Source of the DNA: Mesorhizobium qingshengii
Lineage (GTDB): Bacteria; Pseudomonadota; Alphaproteobacteria; Rhizobiales; Rhizobiaceae
Direction of reading: 5' to 3'
Assembly: GCF_027563465.1 (NCBI RefSeq)
Contig: NZ_JAPFQA010000028.1
Span: 1-44,147, forward strand
Length of the DNA stretch: 44,147 nt
Shown: positions 24,594 through 33,384 of the stretch, piece by piece
How the letters are laid out: each line of letters begins with the position of its first letter
Position numbering within the stretch: the first letter of the stretch is position 1
Notes under the pieces: model-generated
Told to the model about the DNA's origin: nothing
What the model saw: only the letters and a program-made list of their open reading frames with translations
Databases searched by the model: none
Position numbers and translations under genes: made by a program

Positions 24594-26135
24594 TCATGCC
24601 CACGGGCTTTGCCAGGCATGGTCTTCCATCCAGACGCTTTTGATTTTCATGTGCTGCTGTATGGCTTCGGAGCCCATCTCCAGCCCAACACCGCTCTGCT
24701 TGTAACCCCCATAGGGCGAACCGGGATGCAGGCTGTGCGCCGTGTTGATCCAGATCAGTCCTGACCGGGCCTCCCGCGAAACGCGGCGCGCGCGTTGAAA
24801 ACTGTTTGTCCACACCGTCGTGGCCAGGCCGTAGCGGGTGGCGTTGGCGATCTCGATGGCTTCGTCTTCGCTGCTGAACGAGGTCACCGTTATCATGGGA
24901 CCAAACACCTCTTCCTGGGCAATTGCGGCGGCCGGGCTCACGTCGAGGAAGATCGATGGCCCGATATAGAATCCGGCATCGGGAAGTGACCTGGGCGGAA
25001 GCTCGAAGCGCTTCATGCCCGAACTGGAAGCCGCCGCCAGGTGAGCAAGCACCCTGTTACGATGGCGAGCCGATATAAGCGGCCCGATCCGGGTATCGTG
25101 ATCAAGCGGATCGCCAATGACAATGTCCTTGAGACGATCGGCGACCTTGGCGACGAATTCCCCGGCGATCGAGGCCTCGACAAGCAGGCGCGAGCCGGCA
25201 GTGCAGGTCTGTCCGGCATTGTTGAACGCCGAAAAAACAAGGGCGTCGGCCGCCCGGTCAAGGTCGGCATCGGCGAAAACCATGAAGCCGGTCTTTCCAC
25301 CAAGTTCGAGGGTAACCGATTTTAGCAGATCGCCGGTGATCGCACCGATCCGGCGGCCGATGGTGGTGGAGCCCGTGAAGGTGATCTTTTCGATATCCGG
25401 ATGGCGGACGATGGCGTCGCCTATGGCGGATCCACTGCCGTTGAGCACATTCAGCAATCCGGCCGGCAATCCCGCCTTGTGCGCGATCCAGGCCAGAAGC
25501 AAAGCCGACAGCGGAGATTCCTCCGCCGGCTTGAGGATGACGGCGTTGCCGGTGGCCAATGCCGGCGCGATCTTGCCTGCGGCATTGGTCAGTGGGTAGT
25601 TCCATGGCGTTATCGCGCCGACGATCCCCATCGGTTCGTATTCGACGAGGTTGGTGCGGTTGGGTTGAACGGGAACGACAGCGCCCCGCAAACGATCGGT
25701 GGTTCCGGCAAAGAATTCGAAGATCCGGGCGGCACGCTCCACGTCACGCGTCGCGGTGTCGCGAATGGGCCGCCCTGAATCCAGCGTGTCCAGCGTACCG
25801 AGCGCCTTCGCATGCAGCCTTATCTCGTCGGCGATCCTGCGCAGTATCCGGGCCCGGTCCTGACCATCGGACTGCCACCAGGCGAGCTGCGCACGCCGGG
25901 CGGCTTCGACGGCGGCCTCCAGATCTTGCGTCGACGCAACCACCACATCGATCAAGACCTCGCCGACAGTCGGGTCGACGCACGGCATGGTGGTGCCGGC
26001 TGAGGGTGCGTGCCAGGCGCCATCGATCCAAAGCGGCGCGACAGATCCGAAGCCCTCCGGCCAGCAGGCCGAAAGGCGCTCTTTTCGCAAGGCAAGCGGG
26101 ATCGCTGGGCTGGCCGGTTTGATGCTTCTGGGCAT
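24594..26135 (-). CDS. NAD(P)-dependent aldehyde dehydrogenase
   Basis: The 513-residue protein (ATG 26135) has all key residues: N179 (PWNY), K202 (LKPAEE), E277 (LELGG) and the nucleophile C311 (NAGQTC). The coenzyme loop FTGSTTIGR is intact. It oxidises an aldehyde to a carboxylate in the cytoplasm. It sits between an iron-type alcohol dehydrogenase (11-base gap) and an amidohydrolase (13-base gap), so an alcohol-to-acid sequence is suggested. The betaine-aldehyde/gamma-aminobutyraldehyde type is the closest impression, but substrate cannot be fixed from sequence. Confidence 0.94.
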   Translation of the reverse strand: MPRSIKPASPAIPLALRKERLSACWPEGFGSVAPLWIDGAWHAPSAGTTMPCVDPTVGEVLIDVVVASTQDLEAAVEAARRAQLAWWQSDGQDRARILRRIADEIRLHAKALGTLDTLDSGRPIRDTATRDVERAARIFEFFAGTTDRLRGAVVPVQPNRTNLVEYEPMGIVGAITPWNYPLTNAAGKIAPALATGNAVILKPAEESPLSALLLAWIAHKAGLPAGLLNVLNGSGSAIGDAIVRHPDIEKITFTGSTTIGRRIGAITGDLLKSVTLELGGKTGFMVFADADLDRAADALVFSAFNNAGQTCTAGSRLLVEASIAGEFVAKVADRLKDIVIGDPLDHDTRIGPLISARHRNRVLAHLAAASSSGMKRFELPPRSLPDAGFYIGPSIFLDVSPAAAIAQEEVFGPMITVTSFSSEDEAIEIANATRYGLATTVWTNSFQRARRVSREARSGLIWINTAHSLHPGSPYGGYKQSGVGLEMGSEAIQQHMKIKSVWMEDHAWQSPWA

Positions 26136-26146
26136 TTTAGGTAATC

Positions 26147-27328
26147 CTACCAAGCTGACTGGAGCCAGGCGACGATCTCGGTCTGCGTCACCGGGCGAGG
26201 GTTCCAATATGTCTGAGGATCGGCCAGCACATCCTGGGCGATCCGCGCGAACTGTCCCGCCGGCAGGCCGATCGCGGAGAGGGTTCTGGGCGTACCCAGT
26301 CTGTCGGCCAGGCGTTCGACCTCGGCGATCAGCATCCGCGACGGATCGGTGTCACCTTCGCTTGCAATACCGGTTGCGCGGGCGATCTCGGCAAGACGAT
26401 CGCGGGCGGCCTCGAGGTTGAAGCGAAGGCTGTGCAGGACCATCACGGAATTGGCGGCGCCATGGGAGAGGCCGTACCGGCCACCCAAACTGTGGCAAAC
26501 TGAATGGCCGATTCCCAGCCAGGAATTGGCATAGGTGAGACCGGACATCGAAGCCGCGTCGATTGCCGTTTGACAGGTTTCGATCGACGGTCCGGAAAGC
26601 GACTGCGCAAAGGCTGGCAAGACGCGCAGCAGGCTTCGCAGGGCCGAGACCGCGAAGGCATCCGTGATCGGCTGGGCGCCTTTGGAATAGAACGCCTCGA
26701 GACAATGGTGCACCGCGTTCATGCCGCTTGCTGCCAGGATCGGGCGGGGCGTGGTTGCGATGACCTCGCCGTCGAGAAACACGGCGAGAGGCGTCAGTTT
26801 GGGATGCACGAAGATCAGTTTCTCGCCGCGTTGCGTGTCGGTCACCGCGCCGCCGCCGACCACGTCCGCCGCGGAAAAAGTGCTGGGGACCGTGAAGACG
26901 GGGAGCGGCTCGACATCGACATCGACGCTGTGGAACGTCGATGGCGGCTCGAAACGACTGACGAAATCGACGACGCTGCGGCCACTTGGAACCATGACAG
27001 CAATGGCCTTTGCGACATCATGCGCGACACCGCCACCGATCGAGATGACAGCGTCGGGCGATAGCGGAGCGACCTGATCGACCATCTGCTTGATCGAGGC
27101 GACCGGGGCATTCGGTTCCAGACGATCGAACAGCCCGGCAAGCTTCTGGCCGAGCGCGGCAGTCAATTCGTCAATGAAAGGTGTGTTTGCCTTGAGGCCC
27201 GCGCCGCAGACTACAACGACACGGCGGGCGCCGATCCGCTCGAGTTCAACTGGTATTTGAGATCGGCAGCCCGGTCCGCTGATGATGGTCCTGGGAATTG
27301 CCATCCCGTTGAAGCGGTGAAGGGTCAT
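26147..27328 (-). CDS. Iron-containing alcohol dehydrogenase, maleylacetate-reductase-like
   Basis: The 393-residue protein starts at ATG 27328; the longer open frame upstream covers the binding-protein end. It shows the nucleotide loop SIGGGVAHDVAKA (97-109). In the metal region, SGMNAVHHCLEAFYS has Asn204 where classical iron alcohol dehydrogenases have Asp, and GIGHSVCHSLGGRYGLSHG follows (H275, H279, H289). Asn at that position and GxxHxxCHxLGG are typical of maleylacetate reductases. It may thus reduce or oxidise a keto acid or alcohol and not be a plain Fe-ADH. Neighbours are an aldehyde dehydrogenase downstream and the importer upstream. Confidence 0.88.
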   Translation of the reverse strand: MTLHRFNGMAIPRTIISGPGCRSQIPVELERIGARRVVVVCGAGLKANTPFIDELTAALGQKLAGLFDRLEPNAPVASIKQMVDQVAPLSPDAVISIGGGVAHDVAKAIAVMVPSGRSVVDFVSRFEPPSTFHSVDVDVEPLPVFTVPSTFSAADVVGGGAVTDTQRGEKLIFVHPKLTPLAVFLDGEVIATTPRPILAASGMNAVHHCLEAFYSKGAQPITDAFAVSALRSLLRVLPAFAQSLSGPSIETCQTAIDAASMSGLTYANSWLGIGHSVCHSLGGRYGLSHGAANSVMVLHSLRFNLEAARDRLAEIARATGIASEGDTDPSRMLIAEVERLADRLGTPRTLSAIGLPAGQFARIAQDVLADPQTYWNPRPVTQTEIVAWLQSAW

Positions 27329-27349
27329 ATCTTTTCCAAACGAAGCAGA

Positions 27350-27375
27350 CGGCGGCGGCCGTACAGCCACCGCCG
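27350..27375 (-). other. Intergenic hairpin after the binding-protein gene
   Basis: Arms at 27350-27360 and 27365-27375 give a GC-rich stem with one mismatch, 10 bases after the binding-protein stop. No U-run follows in the direction of transcription. It is more likely an mRNA-stabilising or partial-termination element than a full terminator. Confidence 0.5.
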
Positions 27376-27384
27376 TGATTTCAA

Positions 27385-28356
27385 TTATTTCCAATCCGCC
27401 GGCACGGTCTGACCGGAGAGATCGACGCCGTCCACGGTGGCCTTGGTGATCATGGTCGCCTGGGTCAGGGTTTCCTTGGGGATGGTCTTGCCCTCGGCGG
27501 CCTCGACGGCGCGCTGGACGGCAAGGCGGGCCATCGTCACCGGCTGGCTGACGATGGTGGCCTGGATCCATCCTTCATCGATCAGGCGCTTGGTCTCACT
27601 CTCCATGTCGGTGGTCAGGACCAGAACGTCGCCGGGATTCTTGCCGGCGGCGCGCAGCGCCTGCACGGCGCCGATCGCGATCGGACCATTGAAGGCATAG
27701 ACGGCCTTGAGATCGGGCTGCGCCTGCAGAAAATCCTGCATGGTGGTCAGCGCGTCGGCCGAGGACGTCGAGGTGAATTTTTCGGCGACGACCTTCATGC
27801 CTGGATATTTTGACAGGTAGTCCTTGAAGCCGTTGACGCGGAAAAGCGTCAGATCAAGCCCGCTCGGGCCGGAGAGCATGGCGACATCGCCCTTGCCGCC
27901 GAGTTTGTCCGCCGCATAGGCGGCAAGCAGTTCGGTCATGACATAGGAGGGTTCGCCGACGAAGCCGGTGACCTTGTCGGTTTTCGTTGCAATGCCGTCG
28001 TTGACGACGGGGATGCCGGCTGCGACAGCCTTCTCCACGACGGGGGCAGTGCCCTCCGAGCTCGAAGGAACCAGCACGATGCCGGAAACCTTGCGCGTGA
28101 TCACGTCCTCGATCTGCGAGACCTGCTTCTGCAGGTTGCCGTAGCCGCCGGCATCGTAGATCGTCACCTTGTAGCCCAGCTTCTTGCCTTCGTCGGTGTA
28201 GCCGAAAGCCTTCAGCTTGAAATAGGGGTCGCCTGCCGCCGGCAGCATGACCGCGATTTCCTTCTCCTGGGCGGCGGCGGAAGCGATTGCGCCACCAATT
28301 GCGACTGTGGCGGTCAGGCCGAACAAGGCCCCTCGGATTAGAGATCGATAACTCAT
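27385..28356 (-). CDS. Sugar-type ABC transporter substrate-binding protein
   Basis: The 323-residue precursor has a signal peptide cleaved near ASAAAQ (about residue 29). It has the Peripla_BP_4 fold: MLPAAGDPYFKLKAFGY, QIEDVITRKVSGIVLVPSSS, AAGIPVVNDGIA and VLVLTTDMESETKRLI. It feeds the single permease and tandem ATPase encoded upstream in the same operon. GC-rich hairpins on both sides may raise its level relative to the membrane components. Ligand unknown; the family includes sugar, polyol and autoinducer-2 binders. Confidence 0.92.
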   Translation of the reverse strand: MSYRSLIRGALFGLTATVAIGGAIASAAAQEKEIAVMLPAAGDPYFKLKAFGYTDEGKKLGYKVTIYDAGGYGNLQKQVSQIEDVITRKVSGIVLVPSSSEGTAPVVEKAVAAGIPVVNDGIATKTDKVTGFVGEPSYVMTELLAAYAADKLGGKGDVAMLSGPSGLDLTLFRVNGFKDYLSKYPGMKVVAEKFTSTSSADALTTMQDFLQAQPDLKAVYAFNGPIAIGAVQALRAAGKNPGDVLVLTTDMESETKRLIDEGWIQATIVSQPVTMARLAVQRAVEAAEGKTIPKETLTQATMITKATVDGVDLSGQTVPADWK

Positions 28357-28396
28357 TTTACTGTTCCTCTTCTCTGGACGTTTTTCACATCAAACA

Positions 28397-28424
28397 CCCC
28401 GCTCCGGTTCCGCCGGATGCGGGG
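28397..28424 (-). other. Intergenic hairpin between permease and binding-protein genes
   Basis: CCCCGCTCCGG (28397-28407) pairs with CCGGATGCGGGG (28413-28424) with a single bulge and a 5-base loop. It lies in the 81-base gap between the permease stop and the binding-protein start, and no U-run follows. A 5' stabiliser or attenuation point for the binding-protein mRNA is likely. Confidence 0.55.
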
Positions 28425-28437
28425 ATTGCGGATACTG

Positions 28438-29421
28438 TCAGCCAGTTTCGCGACGCAAGGCGTTCGCCCAGGCCGACAGGATGATGATGGCGCCAACGAT
28501 CACCTGCTGGGTGAAGGTGGAGATGGCGAGGAGGTTAAGGCCGTTCACCATGAAGGCGATGACAAGGACGCCGAGCACGGTGCGAAGCACGCCGCCACGG
28601 CCGCCAAAAATGCTGGTGCCGCCGATGATCACGGCGCCGATCGATTGAAGCAGCAGATCGCCGGAGCCGAGCAGCGGCTGGCCCGAGATGACGCGGCCGC
28701 TGAGCAGGAAGCCGGCTATGGCCGCAAAAGTCCCGCTCATGACGTAAATGAAGATCTTCGTGCGCGCGACATTGATGCCGGACATCAGGGCGACCTGCTC
28801 GGAGCCGCCGATCGCGTAGATGTGGCGCCCGACGGGCGTCCGGGTAAGGACGAAATAGGCGATCGCCACCAGGATGAAGGCAATGATCAGCGGCACCGGA
28901 AACGGACCGATGAAGCCGCCGCCGAACCAGAAGAAGATGTCGACGTCCGGCTGCGGCAAGCCAAAGACGGTCGAACCGCCCGAGACGACGAGGGCGGCGC
29001 CGGCGATCATGTAGAGCATGCCGAGGGTGACGATGAACGGCTGGATCCTGGCGCGGCCGATCAGCAGGCCGTTGGCGAGCCCGACGAGGATGCCCGAGGC
29101 GAGCCCGATCACGGCAGCCGGCACGATGCCGTAATTCATCATGATCGTGGCGGTGACGACGCTGACCAGGCTGATGATCGAGCCCTGCGAGAGATCCAGG
29201 CCACCCATCAGAAGCGCGAAGGTCTGTCCGCTGGCCAGGATGAGGAGCGGCGCGCTCTGCACGAGCACGTTGGTGATGTTGCCGGGCGTCAGGAAATGCG
29301 GGCTCGCCACCGAATAGATGACGAACATGAGCACGAGCGCAAGGGTCGGACCAAAAAGCGCCGGGTCGAAATTCAGCCTGCGCGTCCGGCGACCGACGGC
29401 GAGACTACTGGTGACGGTCAT
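28438..29421 (-). CDS. Sugar-type ABC transporter permease
   Basis: The 327-residue hydrophobic protein is of the BPD_transp_2 type, with SGQTFALLMGGLDLSQGS and the C-terminal GAVIIGGTSIFGGRGGV. Its ATG overlaps the ATPase stop (ATGA, 29418-29421). Only one permease is present, so a homodimer is expected, unlike the locus at 18682-20601. About 9 membrane segments are predicted. Confidence 0.94.
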   Translation of the reverse strand: MTVTSSLAVGRRTRRLNFDPALFGPTLALVLMFVIYSVASPHFLTPGNITNVLVQSAPLLILASGQTFALLMGGLDLSQGSIISLVSVVTATIMMNYGIVPAAVIGLASGILVGLANGLLIGRARIQPFIVTLGMLYMIAGAALVVSGGSTVFGLPQPDVDIFFWFGGGFIGPFPVPLIIAFILVAIAYFVLTRTPVGRHIYAIGGSEQVALMSGINVARTKIFIYVMSGTFAAIAGFLLSGRVISGQPLLGSGDLLLQSIGAVIIGGTSIFGGRGGVLRTVLGVLVIAFMVNGLNLLAISTFTQQVIVGAIIILSAWANALRRETG

Positions 29422-30968
29422 TGTTGGTGTCCAAGTGTTACCGCCTCGACAATGCGGCTTGCTGAAATGGTCTCGGCCTGGAATTCGGCGACGATCCGTC
29501 CCGCATGCATGGCGAGTACCCGGTCACCGATGGCGAGCACCTCCTCCAGGTCGGACGACACGACCAGGACCGTGCGCCCCTGCGCCGCCAGCTGGTCGAT
29601 GAGGCCGTATATCTCGTCCTTGGCGCCGACATCGACGCCCTGCGTCGGCTCATCGAACAGGAAGATCGTCGCATTGGTCGAAAGCCATTTCGCCAGGACG
29701 ACCTTCTGCTGGTTGCCGCCCGACAGCTTCCCGGCAACGGCACGCGGGTCTGGAGGGCGGATGTTGAGGCGGCCGATCAGCGTTTCGGCATGCGCGATCT
29801 GCCGGCTGAGGGAAAGCCCGAAGCGCGCGACAAACCGACTCAGGATTGGCAACGCCATGTTTTCGTAGACCGGCATCACGACCGACATGCCCTGTCCACG
29901 CCGGTCCTCTGGAATCAGGGCCAAGCCGGCGCCGATGGCCTGCATGGGTGTTTTCGGCGCAAAGATCTGGCCATCCATCCTGATTTCGCCCTGTTCGGCC
30001 TGACGCAGGCCGAACAGCGTTTCGAGCAGTTCGGTGCGTCCGGAACCGACCAGTCCGGTCAAGACGACGACTTCGCCCTTGCGCAGTGTGAGGGTGATAT
30101 CCTGGAATTCCCCGCTGCGCGTCAGCCCCGATATCTCAAGCGCGGGCGCAGCTTGCCTGGAAACGCGCCCCCCGGAAACGTGACGGTCCCGTTTGGCAGC
30201 ACCGCGCTCGTGGCCCGTGATCAACTGGATTATCTTTGAACGGTCGATATGCGCGATCGGGAACGTACCTGCGGAAACGCCGTCGCGCAGCACCGTAACG
30301 CGCTGGACCAGCGGCGCGATCTCTTCGAGGCGATGGCTGACGTAGACAATGCCGACACCGTCTGCCGCCAGTTTGCGGATGAGCCCGAACAGCCGCTCGG
30401 ACTCGGCATGGCTCAGCGAAGCCGTCGGTTCGTCGAGGATCAGGATCCTGGCATTGCCGCGCAAGGCCTTGGCGATCTCGACCATCTGTCTCTGCCCGGA
30501 GCCCAATTCCGACACCAGGACGGTGACCGGAAACGAAGCGCCAACCAGATCGAGCAGGCGGCGGGCCTGGGCATGCATGGCGCGGCGATCGAGAACGCCC
30601 GGCGTTTTCGTCGTTTCGCTGCCGAGAAAGATATTGTCAGCGACGCTCAGATGCGGGACCAGCGCAAAATCCTGGTAGATGACGCTGATGCCGGCCCGCA
30701 TCGCCGCGGCTGTATCCGCAAAAGCCACAGGCGAGCCGTTCAGCAGGATATTGCCGCTGTCGCGCTGGTAGAGCCCGGCCACGATCTTGATCAGCGTGCT
30801 CTTGCCCGCACCGTTCGCGCCAAGAAGCGCATGCACCTCGCCTTTGCGGACATCGAAATCGACGCCGGCAAGCGCCACGACGCCGGGGAACGATTTGCGC
30901 AGCCCCCTGATCGACAGGATCTCGTCGGCTTCCACGCGATCGTCCAGGGGCAAGGTCGCGGCGATCAT
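29418..30968 (-). CDS. Sugar-type ABC transporter ATP-binding protein (tandem ABC domains)
   Basis: The 516-residue protein starts at ATG 30968, sharing its first base with the GntR stop (TGATG). Domain 1 has Walker A GANGAGKST, a degenerate signature (LGSGQRQMVEIAK) and ILILDEPTA. Domain 2 has a degenerate Walker A (LTGLVGSGRTELLE), the canonical signature SGGNQQKVVLAKWL and FLFDEPTQGVDVGAK. It powers the permease overlapping its 3' end. The overlaps on both sides show tight translational coupling of regulator, ATPase and permease. Confidence 0.95.
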   Translation of the reverse strand: MIAATLPLDDRVEADEILSIRGLRKSFPGVVALAGVDFDVRKGEVHALLGANGAGKSTLIKIVAGLYQRDSGNILLNGSPVAFADTAAAMRAGISVIYQDFALVPHLSVADNIFLGSETTKTPGVLDRRAMHAQARRLLDLVGASFPVTVLVSELGSGQRQMVEIAKALRGNARILILDEPTASLSHAESERLFGLIRKLAADGVGIVYVSHRLEEIAPLVQRVTVLRDGVSAGTFPIAHIDRSKIIQLITGHERGAAKRDRHVSGGRVSRQAAPALEISGLTRSGEFQDITLTLRKGEVVVLTGLVGSGRTELLETLFGLRQAEQGEIRMDGQIFAPKTPMQAIGAGLALIPEDRRGQGMSVVMPVYENMALPILSRFVARFGLSLSRQIAHAETLIGRLNIRPPDPRAVAGKLSGGNQQKVVLAKWLSTNATIFLFDEPTQGVDVGAKDEIYGLIDQLAAQGRTVLVVSSDLEEVLAIGDRVLAMHAGRIVAEFQAETISASRIVEAVTLGHQQ

Positions 30969-31747
30969 CACGCGGTCCGCTGCCTCACCGGATTGGGCGA
31001 GTCGCTGAAAAACCGTGTCTGGACGATCGCGTCCAACTCCACGATGTGGCACGCGCATTCGCGCATATGGCGGGTCATGGCCTTGTGCACGCGATCCTTG
31101 TCACGTGCCCGGTAGGCCTCGAGAAGTTCGCTATGGGCTGTGTGGTTCTCGCGGTCGATCTTCAGTTGCCGCTGCTGGTACATGCGCTTGAAAACGACCT
31201 GGTCGGCCAGCACCTTGTTGATGAAGCGGCAGGTGAAGGAATAAAGCGAATTCGGCGAGCGGACGGCGAGAACGTTGTGGAATTCCAGTTCGTCCAGCCG
31301 CTGCTGGCGACGGAATTCGGGCGTGTCCTCGACCTGCGCGCAGGCTTCGATGAGATGCTGCAACCGGTCGAAATCGTCTTCGGTCAAAAGATCGACCACC
31401 GACACGGCCATTTCCGGCTCGACAAGCTGGCGCAAATCATAGATCTGGCCGGCCTGCAGATTCTGGAAGTAGAAGTAGTTCCCCAGAAGCCCCGCCGCCG
31501 TTTCGTAGCCGACCTCGGCGATGATAGCCCCGCCCGAGCGCCCGGCAACGATGCTGATCAGACCTTGAACCTCGAGCGCCTTCAGCGCCTCGCGCATGGT
31601 GCTGCGCGCGACGCCGAAAATCTCGACGAGCTCCTTTTCCTGCGGCAGGCGATCGCCCGGCTTGATGTTCTTTGCCATCAACCAGTGCTTGATCCGATCG
31701 ACAACCTGATCGGAGAGCTTTCGCCGCGAGAGCGGTGCAACATCCAT
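30968..31747 (-). CDS. GntR/FadR-family transcriptional regulator
   Basis: The 259-residue protein has a winged helix at about 8-75 (LPQEKELVEIFGVARSTMREALKALEVQGLI) and an FCD ligand domain at about 95-235. Histidines of the FCD metal/effector pocket are visible in ELEFHNVL, AHSELLEAY and TRHMRECA. It is the first gene of a seven-gene operon. A perfect palindrome (31774-31787) lies 26 bases upstream of its start, so it probably represses its own operon until an imported acid or sugar acid releases it. FCD proteins typically sense carboxylic acids. Confidence 0.93.
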   Translation of the reverse strand: MDVAPLSRRKLSDQVVDRIKHWLMAKNIKPGDRLPQEKELVEIFGVARSTMREALKALEVQGLISIVAGRSGGAIIAEVGYETAAGLLGNYFYFQNLQAGQIYDLRQLVEPEMAVSVVDLLTEDDFDRLQHLIEACAQVEDTPEFRRQQRLDELEFHNVLAVRSPNSLYSFTCRFINKVLADQVVFKRMYQQRQLKIDRENHTAHSELLEAYRARDKDRVHKAMTRHMRECACHIVELDAIVQTRFFSDSPNPVRQRTA

Positions 31748-32072
31748 CTATGCCTATTCCATCTATTATCCTTATTATGATCATAATTAAATAGAGCGGT
31801 CGTCGTCAATCAGAATAAATCACAAATCTCAGAGCCGCATCGAGGCATCGAGGCTTGACGACTGGCTATTGCGGCGGTTGGTCATACCTCTGGCGTTCAG
31901 CAAGTCCGTCGGACTTGCCGAGGCGCGAAATCGCGCCGCGTTCCGAGGCAGGGTCACATATCTTTCCACCCTTGGTCATGGGCGATCACTGCCAGGGTTC
32001 TTCGGCTCCCTCTAGACCGGGAACCTATGATCTCATCGCGAATTGAGTCGTGTTCGCGTTTGGGAGGGTTGT
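31748..32072. other. Promoter region of the GntR operon and intergenic sequence
   Basis: The left part is AT-rich and contains the GntR palindrome (31774-31787). The rest, about 280 bases, has no recognisable gene or RNA; short frames lack any domain. Confidence 0.45.
31774..31787. promoter_or_regulatory. Candidate GntR operator
   Basis: ATTATGATCATAAT is a perfect 14-bp palindrome in an AT-rich tract, 26 bases upstream of the regulator's start codon. FadR-subfamily regulators bind short palindromes of this size. It is the strongest symmetric element in this intergenic region. Confidence 0.7.
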
Positions 32073-32336
32073 TTGCAGGACCAACGGTTTGAAAAGCCTG
32101 TGCACGTGGCGCTCGGCAGGTCGAGGAACTTGGTCTACACCGTGGACCGGGTAGCACAGGCAGCGGACATCTTGCTGAACCGATGGCCGACGATGACCGG
32201 CAGAAAACATGTTGCTGCCCGCAAAGCCTGCCTTGGCGTTCTTGAGGGGCTCAAGGAGACCCGCGACGCTAGGAAGGCCTTCGTTGAGGCAGCGAAGGAG
32301 GCAGACATCCTCGTTGAGCGGGATCCGTTCAGTTGA
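32073..32336 (+). CDS. DUF982 family protein
   Basis: Taking TTG 32073 as start, just after GGGAGGG, gives 87 residues. The pattern matches DUF982: FEKPVHVALG, a TVDRVAQAADILLNRWP helix, HVAARKACLGVLEG, and a final DARKAFVEAAKEADILVE. DUF982 proteins are small, frequent on rhizobial plasmids, often in many copies, and of unknown function. The frame extends ten codons upstream to another TTG. The start is uncertain. Confidence 0.8.
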   Translation: MQDQRFEKPVHVALGRSRNLVYTVDRVAQAADILLNRWPTMTGRKHVAARKACLGVLEGLKETRDARKAFVEAAKEADILVERDPFS

Positions 32337-32407
32337 GCGCCAATCTGCTTTTCATCGTGCCCGCGATAGCCTTACTTTACACAGGTCGCCCAGATCCGGA
32401 GCCTCTC

Positions 32408-33001
32408 ATGTGCAACGATTACGAACAGCACGTACTCTGGGCCGAATATTGCCGGATGATGGCGTCACTGGCGCTTAAAGTCCCGACCCACCAGACCGAA
32501 CTGGATTTGCCCCGGGCGGACGACGTTCGGATCAATGACCCAGCGCCGATAATGCGCGCCGCTGATGAGACGATCGAACTTGCATCGATGAACTTTGGAT
32601 TTCCACCGAGTGGACCAAAAGGCGGGCCTGTGTTCAACTTCCGTTCCGAAGGGCGGCAATTCGGAAACAGCAAACGCTGCCTCGTTCCCGCGTCGGCATT
32701 CTTCGAATTCACAGGCACGAAATATCCGAAGGCGAAGCATCGGTTCACACTCAACGGCTCGCCGTTCATGGCCATCGCAGGGCTCTGGCGCGAAGCCATC
32801 GGCAACAAACCACCCACCTTCACAATGCTGACGACCGATCCGGGAGCAGATGTCGCGCCGTATCACAATCGGCAGGTTGTGGTCCTTCAGCCGGAAGACT
32901 GGGGGGCCTGGATCAATTTAACAAAGCCTGAGGCCAAGCTGTTGCGGCCGCTTCCCGCCGGGTCGCTCTCGGTCGAGACCGTTCGCCCCGAAAGTTCGTG
33001 A
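32408..33001 (+). CDS. SOS response-associated peptidase (SRAP/YedK/HMCES family)
   Basis: From ATG 32408 the second residue is Cys (MCNDYEQ), the catalytic cysteine that forms a thiazolidine crosslink to abasic sites in single-stranded DNA. The family asparagine and glutamate regions are seen as PVFNFRSEG and the phrase RCLVPASAFFEF; the C-terminal active-site histidine lies in APYHNRQVVVL. At 197 residues it is slightly short. Such genes are common on plasmids and phages, where they protect single-stranded DNA during transfer or repair. The longer upstream frame would bury Cys2 and is not used. Confidence 0.9.
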   Translation: MCNDYEQHVLWAEYCRMMASLALKVPTHQTELDLPRADDVRINDPAPIMRAADETIELASMNFGFPPSGPKGGPVFNFRSEGRQFGNSKRCLVPASAFFEFTGTKYPKAKHRFTLNGSPFMAIAGLWREAIGNKPPTFTMLTTDPGADVAPYHNRQVVVLQPEDWGAWINLTKPEAKLLRPLPAGSLSVETVRPESS

Positions 33002-33003
33002 CT

Positions 33004-33384
33004 TTAGCTGCGCAGGATCTCCGGCACGCTGAGCGGCCCGAGATCGAGAACTGGCGTGTATTCGCCCGTGCGGCGCCAGACGCCTCGCACCTTTCCGTTC
33101 TCCCGATCCCGCCTTGGATCGAACCTCAGCCCTTCGAAGTGATCAAGAAACGCCTCCGCCGACCCGGCATCGCTGAAGCAATGGAGCCGATAGGATTCAT
33201 ATTTGCCGTTCGGCCATATCGCCTGCACATGCCGCGTCTGATGCTTGAGCCCTCTTTCCTGACAGAACGTCGCGATTGTGGTGAAGTTCCGGTTCGTGCA
33301 GAGGTCATCCGGCAGCGCAACCTGGTGTGGCCAGTCGCGGTCGATGACCGATGGCGTTGGTGAGCCTCGACTGCGTTTGACCAC
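33004..33384 (-). CDS. Hypothetical protein, second gene of a two-gene unit
   Basis: This 126-residue protein starts at a GTG overlapping the upstream gene's stop (TAGTG at 33384). It has no membrane segment or known motif; phrases include HVQAIWPNGKYESYRLHCF and AFLDHFEGLRFDPRRDR. From memory, similar unnamed proteins occur on other rhizobial plasmids. The coupling suggests it works with the 252-residue partner. It converges on the SRAP gene, with only 2 bases between the stops. Confidence 0.6.
   Translation of the reverse strand: MVKRSRGSPTPSVIDRDWPHQVALPDDLCTNRNFTTIATFCQERGLKHQTRHVQAIWPNGKYESYRLHCFSDAGSAEAFLDHFEGLRFDPRRDRENGKVRGVWRRTGEYTPVLDLGPLSVPEILRS

Noticed and set aside
28417..29868. 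483-codon plus-strand open frame opposite the permease and ATPase
   Set aside because: It is an antisense shadow rich in Asp, Glu, His and Arg, as expected opposite a hydrophobic permease.
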